From Paenibacillus_AR sp051594765 (GTDB lineage Bacteria > Bacillota > Bacilli > Paenibacillales > NBRC-103111), in NCBI RefSeq assembly GCF_051594765.1, contig NZ_JBPPGJ010000015.1:1-64000 (forward strand): DNA of 64,000 bases. Direction: 5' to 3'. A program made the translations under genes and the position numbers. Each line of letters starts with the position of its first letter. Position 1 is the first letter of the stretch. The notes under the pieces are model-generated. The model searched no databases and had not been told where the DNA came from. It saw nothing but the letters and a program-made list of their open reading frames with translations. Positions 33,668 to 39,800 of this stretch are shown here, in pieces.

Positions 33668-34674
33668 GAAAGCTCCTTCCACCTCGCCAAAACCGTCTCC
33701 GGATCCAGCTCCAGCCCGATCAGGACCAGGAACGGAGCTCCCGCATACTCCGATGCCGCCCATTGGACGCGCCCCCCGGCGTAATGCAGAGACACCCTAT
33801 CATCCGGCTGGTGAGACTGAAGCTGGAGATACCCCTTCGCACGCAGCAGGCGTGGCTTCCAAGATGCAAGATAAGCTTCAACAGTCCGCCGGTCCAGCGG
33901 CTTGCCCCCCGGCAGCTCCAGGGTAACCAGCCGGGAATAGGACTTGGCCTCGGCTGCTGGGCTGGCCGTGGCCGTCGCCGCCGACGCTTCCCCCTGCCGG
34001 ACGATCCGGAAGCGCGGACCTCCACTGATAACCGATCCATCGCGCCTATCAAGCGGCTTCCAGGCGGACAGGAGCGTATGGAAGGGAAAGTCGCAGTTCG
34101 TGGTGAGATGCAGCTCGGACCGTCCGTTCAGCTTCCGCACGGTATCCGTCACCTTGCGCAGCTTGGCTTCCTTCACCAGATCCGTCTTGTTGACCAGAAC
34201 AATATCCGCCAGCTCGACCTGGCTTCGAAGTGTGCGCACCAGCGCACGGTCGGACGAGAAGATGCTGTTGTACTCCAAGACATGCTCGGCGTCCAGTACG
34301 GTTATGACCGTTTCCAGACGGACCCGCTCCTTCAGCTTCGGCTCCGTCAGACACTCCGCAATTTCCGCGGGATCGGCCACTCCTGTCAGCTCCATCAGGA
34401 TGACATCGGGAGAGCCGGCCATCAACCGGAGCATGCAGTCTGCGACATCCTCCTTCCGGTCACAGCAGATGCAGCCGTCGAAGAGCTTCTCTAGCGCCAG
34501 ACCCGGCATCTTCTCCTGAAGGGTCAACCCATCTACATCCCGCCTACCCAGCTCATTCATCAGCACCCCCGCCTGCAGTCCTCGGGCAGAGGCTTCAGCC
34601 AGCAGCTTCAGCAGCAGGGTGGTCTTGCCGCTGCCCAAGAAGCCCGTCAGGATCACTACTGGTATTTTGCCCAT
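33664..34674 (-). CDS. COG0523 (CobW/YciC-type) GTPase, zinc-related
   Basis: A 336-residue GTPase. Walker A GFLGSGKTTLL lies at about residue 10, the metal-binding CICC in DGCICCDRKED near 65, MELTGVADP is switch-like, and VNKTDLV is the GTP-specificity motif. The C-terminal CobW_C domain covers roughly the last 110 residues. Proteins of this group deliver zinc to client proteins under limitation. A Zur box within its promoter supports that role here. ATG at 34674 has AAGGAGG 8 bases upstream. First gene of a three-gene operon with the permease and the TIGR03943 protein. Confidence 0.9.
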   Translation of the reverse strand: MGKIPVVILTGFLGSGKTTLLLKLLAEASARGLQAGVLMNELGRRDVDGLTLQEKMPGLALEKLFDGCICCDRKEDVADCMLRLMAGSPDVILMELTGVADPAEIAECLTEPKLKERVRLETVITVLDAEHVLEYNSIFSSDRALVRTLRSQVELADIVLVNKTDLVKEAKLRKVTDTVRKLNGRSELHLTTNCDFPFHTLLSAWKPLDRRDGSVISGGPRFRIVRQGEASAATATASPAAEAKSYSRLVTLELPGGKPLDRRTVEAYLASWKPRLLRAKGYLQLQSHQPDDRVSLHYAGGRVQWAASEYAGAPFLVLIGLELDPETVLARWKELS

Positions 34675-34702
34675 GAAACCGGCCTCCTTCCTCATATCCA
34701 CC

Positions 34703-34731
34703 ATCATACAATTAGTAATCATTACGATCAA
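34703..34731 (-). promoter_or_regulatory. Promoter of the GTPase operon
   Basis: TTGATC (34726-34731), a 17-base spacer and TATGAT (34703-34708) on the minus strand. The Zur box fills the spacer and touches the -35. Confidence 0.65.
34713..34727. promoter_or_regulatory. Zur box 1
   Basis: TAGTAATCATTACGA; on the other strand TCGTAATGATTACTA. It differs at one position from the Bacillus Zur consensus TCGTAATNATTACGA and sits between -35 and -10 of the GTPase operon. Confidence 0.85.
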
Positions 34732-34768
34732 TAGGACCAAAAAAAGAAATAAACGACAAAATAAAGGG

Positions 34769-34798
34769 TTGACTCTCTCGTTTGTTATGGGGTAGAGT
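34769..34798 (+). promoter_or_regulatory. Possible znuA promoter
   Basis: TTGACT (34769-34774), an 18-base spacer and TAGAGT (34793-34798). The second Zur box begins about 20 bases downstream. Confidence 0.45.
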
Positions 34799-34817
34799 AT
34801 GGATCATCCGATCTTAA

Positions 34818-34832
34818 TAGTAATTATTACGA
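34818..34832. promoter_or_regulatory. Zur box 2
   Basis: TAGTAATTATTACGA, the same half-sites as box 1 with a different central base, 58 bases before the znuA start. Confidence 0.85.
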
Positions 34833-34889
34833 TTAAGTCGATACCATCATTCCCAGGGTTCGTACACCTTGGCAAGGAGGACATGTTGC

Positions 34890-35867
34890 ATGAATGGACG
34901 TATTCGTAATCTGGGACTGCTAGCCGCCGCCTTCATAATGATCACCGCCGGCTGCAGCCGCAATGCCGCTTCTCCGGCGGAGGGCGTTGGAGACCGGCGT
35001 CTGCAGGTAGTCGCCACCTTTTATCCCATGGCGGAATTTGCCCGTCAAGTCGCCGGGGACCGGGCAGAGATCATCACATTGCTGCCGCCGGGAACCGAAC
35101 CCCATGATTGGGAGCCCAACACCAAGCAGATGAAGCGGGTCCGGAACGCGGATCTTTTCGTTTATAACGGAGCCGGCTTCGAGCATTGGGCGACGAAGGC
35201 GCTTAAGAGCATGAAGAAGGATGCATCGAAGGTCGTGGAAGCCGCCGTCGGACTTGAGCTGATGGAGGGCTTGCCGGAGGAGGAAGAGGAACATGGGAAG
35301 GAGCACAAGCGCGGTAAGAAGGACGCACAGGAGCCGGATACGAGTTGGGATCCCCATGTTTGGCTGGATCCGGTGTTGGCTCAGCAGCAGGTCCGGTCCA
35401 TCCAATCCGCCTTGGAGCGGATCGACCCCGGACACGCGGAGATCTACCGCGCCAACGGCGATACCTATGTCGGCAAGCTGCAGGAGCTTGACGCCTCCTA
35501 TCGGCGGGAGCTTGGCCAGACCCGCCGCAAGGATTTTATCACCCAGCATGCAGCCTTCGGTTACTTGGCCAAGAGGTACGGGCTGACCCAGGTGCCCATC
35601 GCCGGCCTCTCGCCTCTTCAGGAGCCGCTGCCCGCCCGGATGAGCGAGATCATCCGGTTCGCCAAGGAGCATGAGGTCCGGACCATCTTTTTCGAGACGC
35701 TGGTGGCCCCTAACGTTGCGGCGGCTGTTGCCCGGGAGGTAGGAGCCAACACCTCCGTCCTGAATCCGCTCGAGGGACTCACGGAGGAGGAACAGAAGCA
35801 GAATCTGGACTACATTGGCATTATGCAGATGAATCTGAAGGCATTGGTGAAAGCATTGAACGAATAA
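34890..35867 (+). CDS. znuA: Zinc ABC transporter substrate-binding lipoprotein
   Basis: A 325-residue cluster A-I metal-binding lipoprotein. The lipobox ITAGC lies at about residue 22. The conserved metal ligands are visible: His in GTEPHDWEPN, His in WDPHVWLDP, His in ITQHAAFGYLAKRYG, and an acidic residue in the C-terminal FFETLVAP. Between ligands one and two lies a charged loop (EEEEEHGKEHKRGKKDAQEP), the usual ZnuA zinc-sensing loop but poor in His. ATG at 34890 has AAGGAGG 9 bases upstream. A Zur box lies in its leader. The ATPase and permease genes are not in this window. Confidence 0.92.
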   Translation: MNGRIRNLGLLAAAFIMITAGCSRNAASPAEGVGDRRLQVVATFYPMAEFARQVAGDRAEIITLLPPGTEPHDWEPNTKQMKRVRNADLFVYNGAGFEHWATKALKSMKKDASKVVEAAVGLELMEGLPEEEEEHGKEHKRGKKDAQEPDTSWDPHVWLDPVLAQQQVRSIQSALERIDPGHAEIYRANGDTYVGKLQELDASYRRELGQTRRKDFITQHAAFGYLAKRYGLTQVPIAGLSPLQEPLPARMSEIIRFAKEHEVRTIFFETLVAPNVAAAVAREVGANTSVLNPLEGLTEEEQKQNLDYIGIMQMNLKALVKALNE

Positions 35868-35884
35868 AGAGACACAGACGCATA

Positions 35885-35922
35885 ACCGGCTTCCATATGG
35901 AAGCCGGTCCATGCGTTTCACA
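35885..35922. terminator. Hairpin between converging genes
   Basis: CGCAT-ACCGGCTTCC pairs with GGAAGCCGGT-ATGCG with an AT centre. The following T tracts are weak on both strands, so termination is likely but not certain. Confidence 0.5.
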
Positions 35923-35923
35923 G

Positions 35924-37234
35924 TCACCGGGCGGAAAAATACTTAGGCAGGTACCGTCCCGCCGCACCCAAGAGCTCTGCGTCCGACAAGCTGGTGGTTC
36001 GGCCGTCCTTGTACTGCTCCGCCACCCATTCGGTCATCCGCTTGATGCCCTCGTGGCGCTTATCGACCCGGGCCTCCCCCTCCAGCTTCAGTTGGCGGTT
36101 CACCCAGAAGGCCACGCCGGCGGCGCCCGCCTTATCCGTCACATGTACGCCCAACGGACGGTTCAGCAGCTTGCCGGTATCGAAGATATTGTAGATCTCT
36201 TCATTCTTGACCACGCCGTCCGCATGAATGCCCGCAGAGGTCACATTGAACTGCCTGCCCACGAAGGGCGTCATCGGCGGCACCTCGTAGCCCAGCTCCC
36301 GCTCGAAAAATTCCGCCATCTCCGTAATGACCGTCGTGTCAATGGAGGTATCCCCAGTAAAGCCCATGTACTCGATCAGGAGCGCCTCGATAGGCGTATT
36401 GCCGGTCCGCTCGCCGAAGCCGAGCAGCGTGCCGTTGATGCCGCCCACTCCGTACAGCCAGGCTGTCCCCGCATTGGTCAGCACCTTATAGAAGTCGTTA
36501 TGGCCATGCCATTCCAGGAGGTCGCCGGTAATCCCCGTCTCCATCCGGAGAGCGTGAACCAGCTTCGGCACACTTCTTGGCAGCGCCGCTCCCGGGTAGG
36601 ACACCCCGAGCCCCATCGTGTCGCAGAGGCGCACCTTCACCGGTATGCCGCTTTCCTTGGACAGCTCCGTCAGTCGTTTCACGAAGGGGATCACCATGCC
36701 GGGGATATCGGCGCGGGTCACATCCTCCAAGTGGCAGCGGGGACGGATGCCGGCGGCCAAGGCCGCTTCGACGATGTCCAGGTACTGCCTCATGGCCTGC
36801 TCCCGGGTCATGCCGAGCTTTTGGAAGATATGGTAGTCCGAGATGGAGGTCAGAATGCCCGTTTCCTTCACGCCCATCTCCTTCACCAGGGCAAAGTCCT
36901 GCTTCACCGCCCGGATCCATGCGGTCACCTCCGGGAAACGGTAGCCCTTCTCCATACACCGGTAAGCCGCCTCCCGGTCCTTGGGACTGTAGAGGAAAAA
37001 TTCCGATTGGCGAATGACGCCGTTCGGACCGGACAACCGGTGAAGTAAATCGAACAGCGCGCTGATCTGATCCACGGTATAAGGCGGGCGGGCCTGCTGC
37101 CCGTCTCGGAAGGTGGTGTCCGTAATGAAGATGTCATCCGGCAGGGCCGTCGGGACATCCCCACCGTCGAATACGATACGCGGAGGCGCCGTGTAAGGAA
37201 ACTGATCCCGGAACAATTCGGGTTGAGCGGTCAT
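35924..37234 (-). CDS. 2-isopropylmalate synthase-like acyltransferase, possibly Re-citrate synthase type
   Basis: A 436-residue HMGL-like TIM-barrel enzyme that condenses acetyl-CoA with a 2-oxo acid. Motifs: ITDTTFRDGQQARPPYTVDQ at the barrel start (catalytic Arg-Asp), LEDVTRAD, and the metal-binding LLEWHGHNDFYKVLTNA (HxH). GGINGTLLGFGERTGNTPIEA is the family signature. The C-terminal LeuA regulatory domain is missing and the barrel is followed by a short tail. From memory, the segments SEFFLYSPKDREAAYRCMEKG and AGIHADGVVKNEEIYNIFD are closest to the Re-citrate/homocitrate synthase branch rather than LeuA. The exact substrate is unproven. No leucine genes are adjacent. Confidence 0.75.
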   Translation of the reverse strand: MTAQPELFRDQFPYTAPPRIVFDGGDVPTALPDDIFITDTTFRDGQQARPPYTVDQISALFDLLHRLSGPNGVIRQSEFFLYSPKDREAAYRCMEKGYRFPEVTAWIRAVKQDFALVKEMGVKETGILTSISDYHIFQKLGMTREQAMRQYLDIVEAALAAGIRPRCHLEDVTRADIPGMVIPFVKRLTELSKESGIPVKVRLCDTMGLGVSYPGAALPRSVPKLVHALRMETGITGDLLEWHGHNDFYKVLTNAGTAWLYGVGGINGTLLGFGERTGNTPIEALLIEYMGFTGDTSIDTTVITEMAEFFERELGYEVPPMTPFVGRQFNVTSAGIHADGVVKNEEIYNIFDTGKLLNRPLGVHVTDKAGAAGVAFWVNRQLKLEGEARVDKRHEGIKRMTEWVAEQYKDGRTTSLSDAELLGAAGRYLPKYFSAR

Positions 37235-37333
37235 CTGGCATCATCGCCCTTCTAGAAGTTCTTCATGACATTCTATGTCTCTCAAAACGATTAGTATAAT
37301 GAATTATATGTATAATTATGATCAAATTTCATT

Positions 37334-37347
37334 ATCGACATGTCGAT
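37334..37347. promoter_or_regulatory. Perfect 14-bp palindrome
   Basis: ATCGACATGTCGAT lies in the divergent region between the synthase-like gene and the sigma factor gene, 30 bases upstream of the ECF-type -35. It could be an operator; no regulator is identified. Confidence 0.35.
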
Positions 37348-37376
37348 TAATGTCGTTAAGTTTTTCCTGTACCGGG

Positions 37377-37406
37377 TGAACCTTTTCTCCCTTCGCTGCG
37401 TCTATA
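37377..37406 (+). promoter_or_regulatory. ECF-type promoter of the sigma factor gene
   Basis: TGAACC (37377-37382) followed by TTTT, a 16-base spacer, then CGTCTATA (37399-37406). This is the -35 AAC / -10 CGTC layout read by SigW/SigX-like ECF factors, so autoregulation is likely. The implied leader is only about 14 bases. Confidence 0.65.
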
Positions 37407-37423
37407 TAGGAGGGGTGGAGAGC

Positions 37424-38008
37424 ATGAATTCCAATGTGAATACGAATACAGGTGCCTACAACTTCGAGTACCTGAAATATATAACCGAAACAACCGATAC
37501 CCGGGCAATCCTCCGGGATCTGATGGCCGCCTATGGGGACCACGTCTGGAACTACGCCTACAGCCTATGCCGCAATTCGGACCAGGCCGACGACATTACG
37601 CAAGACGTCTTCCTGAAGGTGTACCGCAAGCTCGGCACCTTCCGCGGGGAATCCTCCGTCAAGACCTGGATTCTGACCATTACCCGCAATACGGCTTATG
37701 ATATGAAGCGAAGCTCGTTTTGGAATCGGGTGAAGTCTCTGGATTTCTTCCAGCCTGTCAGCACCCAGCCTTCCGCGGAGCATGAGGCCATCGAGAATAT
37801 GGCCGTCAACGATCTGTGGAAGCAAGTGATGAATCTTCCGGTCAAGTACCGGGAGGTGGTCATCCTGTATGCCCATTATCAATTGTCCATGAAGGAGATG
37901 GGCCGCATCTTGAACCTGTCCGAGGGGACGGTCAAGTCCCGGCTGTTCCACGCCCGCGCCAGGCTTGTGAAGATGAAGGAGCGTGACTCCCTTGACGCAT
38001 CCGAATGA
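37424..38008 (+). CDS. ECF-family RNA polymerase sigma factor
   Basis: A 194-residue group IV sigma factor. Region 2 (about residues 35-100) contains YSLCRNSDQADDITQDVFLK and TWILTITRNTAYD; region 4 (about 135-185) contains LPVKYREVVILYAHYQLSMK and LNLSEGTVKSRLFHARARL. There is no region 3 and no C-terminal extension. ATG at 37424 follows AGGAGGGGTGGAG. The next gene overlaps its end and encodes a membrane protein in the usual anti-sigma position. The SigW/SigX-like promoter in front suggests a cell-envelope stress role. Confidence 0.9.
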   Translation: MNSNVNTNTGAYNFEYLKYITETTDTRAILRDLMAAYGDHVWNYAYSLCRNSDQADDITQDVFLKVYRKLGTFRGESSVKTWILTITRNTAYDMKRSSFWNRVKSLDFFQPVSTQPSAEHEAIENMAVNDLWKQVMNLPVKYREVVILYAHYQLSMKEMGRILNLSEGTVKSRLFHARARLVKMKERDSLDASE

Positions 38009-39452
38009 TCCCGACTGGAGAAAAGATCTCTCCCCGCCGCCTCTAGCGGGGAGAGGCTTCGACGAGAATCTGCGCCGCCGGATCGAGGAGCAGCTGGACC
38101 GCAAGGAGGCCCGGCGCCGGAAGCGGCTGTGGCTCTGGCCGGCGGCCGTCTGCGGTTGCGCCGTGCTGATGGGCGCCGGACTCTGGCAGACCGGTGCGCT
38201 GCCCTGGACGCCTTCCGGCGGCCAAGCGGCAGCCGCCGCCGACTCGTCGGCGCTGCTGGCCGCAGGCGACCCGGAAGCGCTGACGGTTCCGGCCGGCCCC
38301 GAAGTGGCCGCCGTCGCCCTGCGCTCCGGCGTGCTCATCGGCCTCCGCGAGGACGCGGCCGGCGGCACGGCGGAGAACAGCGCCCGCGACGCAGCCGCCA
38401 GCCGCTACCGCACGCTGATGGTCGCTCCGGTGGACGGGCGCGTCCAGGTGGCGGCGGAGGGCAGCGGCATTCTCGTGCCATACGGCCAGAAGTTCTGGAA
38501 GATCGATTCGGTCGTCCAAGCGACCGATACCGATCTGATCCAGGTGCTGGCCGCCCATCCGGCCGAGAAGGCCGCCGACCCACTGCCGCCGGTTGCGGAC
38601 AATCCCAAGGAGCGGGTGGTGCACGCCGAGAAACTGGTCTTCGCCGGCAACCAGTACCTCTCCGTGGCCGAACAGGATCAGGTCAGTACGAGCCGCAGCA
38701 ACACGATTACCGGCCGCACCTGGGTGCGGAAGCTGAGCCAGATGCCGGGGGCGGGCTCGAACGGCACCAGCGCCGCCTCAGGCTCCAATGCGATGCCGGT
38801 CCCCAGCGGCTCCGGCCCGAGCCCTTCTTCCTCCGTCGCGAACAACGCCGCTTCCCGGTACGTTTCCATCCTGGACATTTATGGCGAAGGGGCGGCCTCG
38901 ACCTTGAAGGAGCTCCTCGGCACCTTCATCGTGCAGGACCGGAAGCTCCAAGCCGCCACGGCGAACAAGCCCTTGGAAGACGCTCCTGCCATCAAGATGA
39001 GCGACGCCTCCTTCATGAACTGGACCATCACCCGCAAGCCGGGCCGCTGGACCGCGCAGGTGGCGGCGCCATCAACCGCCTCGGATGGCGGCATGCCCGG
39101 ATACCGTCTGGCCGATTATCCGACGGCCCTGCCCGAGACGGTGACCGCCCACGACCAGGTGTGCTGCACCTGGGGTCAGGTCCGGAGCCTGCAGCCGGAT
39201 GCCAAAGATCTGCTGTCCTCCCCGCTGGAGGATATCATGGTGGTCATCACGGACAAGGAAATGTCCGTCTACTATGCGGGCAGCCCGAGCTCCGGCGCCA
39301 GCACCAAGCCGCTTCTGCGGGTCCCGCTCAAGCCGGGCGAGAAGCTGGTGTCCGCCCAATGGGCCACCGGTAGCTACGTCCCCGCCTGGGTGGAGAAGAC
39401 CCGCAAGCTCCTGGAGCCCCAGCCTGCCGCCGAAGCTGCGGTTGGCTATTGA
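37992..39452 (+). CDS. Membrane protein, candidate anti-sigma factor without a ZAS domain
   Basis: About 486 residues. A charged cytosolic N-terminus (RGFDENLRRRIEEQLDRKEA) is followed by one membrane segment (WLWPAAVCGCAVLMGAGLW, about residues 47-65). An extracytoplasmic region of about 400 residues follows, rich in Ala/Pro/Ser linkers, with strand-rich blocks (RYRTLMVAPVDGRVQVAAEG and YGQKFWKIDSV). The zinc-binding HxxxCxxC motif of classical anti-sigma factors is absent. Overlap with the sigma gene supports a regulatory partnership. The start is uncertain: TTG at 37992 has AAGGAG 10 bases upstream, and GTG at 37983 is too close to it. High GC and codon use match neighbours. Confidence 0.75.
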   Translation: MTHPNDPDWRKDLSPPPLAGRGFDENLRRRIEEQLDRKEARRRKRLWLWPAAVCGCAVLMGAGLWQTGALPWTPSGGQAAAAADSSALLAAGDPEALTVPAGPEVAAVALRSGVLIGLREDAAGGTAENSARDAAASRYRTLMVAPVDGRVQVAAEGSGILVPYGQKFWKIDSVVQATDTDLIQVLAAHPAEKAADPLPPVADNPKERVVHAEKLVFAGNQYLSVAEQDQVSTSRSNTITGRTWVRKLSQMPGAGSNGTSAASGSNAMPVPSGSGPSPSSSVANNAASRYVSILDIYGEGAASTLKELLGTFIVQDRKLQAATANKPLEDAPAIKMSDASFMNWTITRKPGRWTAQVAAPSTASDGGMPGYRLADYPTALPETVTAHDQVCCTWGQVRSLQPDAKDLLSSPLEDIMVVITDKEMSVYYAGSPSSGASTKPLLRVPLKPGEKLVSAQWATGSYVPAWVEKTRKLLEPQPAAEAAVGY

Positions 39453-39457
39453 TGCGC

Positions 39458-39495
39458 AAAAAGGCCCCGATCGATGAGATCGAGGGCCTTTTTGG
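39458..39495 (+). terminator. Terminator of the sigma/anti-sigma operon
   Basis: AAAAAGGCCC and GATC pair with GATC and GGGCCTTTTT. It is usable in both directions. Confidence 0.85.
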
Positions 39496-39593
39496 TCTCT
39501 AATAATCTGATTAAAATACAAGTGTTGTCATCACGGCGGTAAAAAAGAAACCTTGAAAGGCAAGAAGACAATCAAGGTCCTCTTCTTAAAAAC

Positions 39594-39800
39594 TCACAAC
39601 CCTCTAAAAGAAAGACATAAACAATTATCGGTCGTACACTTCACTTTGTAGGAATTCCCATTTCTGATGTAAATCAATTTCCCATTACACCTGAGGCATT
39701 TTCTCGAAGTATCACCAGTTTTATCCAATTCTTCAGTGGCTTTATTTACATTTTCAAGTTCAGCATCTTCAAACTCTTGGCTACCAATCTTAATATCCAT
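39594..39800 (-). CDS. Candidate immunity protein, small four-cysteine protein
   Basis: A 68-residue protein. An acidic N-terminal helix (QEFEDAELENVNKATEELD) is followed by a compact Cys pattern CLRCNGKLIYIRNGNSYKVK then CTTDNC, which suggests a zinc ribbon. The gene overlaps the 3' end of the RHS toxin gene by 11 bases and has GAGGAG 8 bases before its ATG, so it is translated with the toxin. Position directly after a polymorphic-toxin tip and AT-rich composition argue for an immunity protein. The fold is not one I can name. Confidence 0.6.
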   Translation of the reverse strand: MDIKIGSQEFEDAELENVNKATEELDKTGDTSRKCLRCNGKLIYIRNGNSYKVKCTTDNCLCLSFRGL

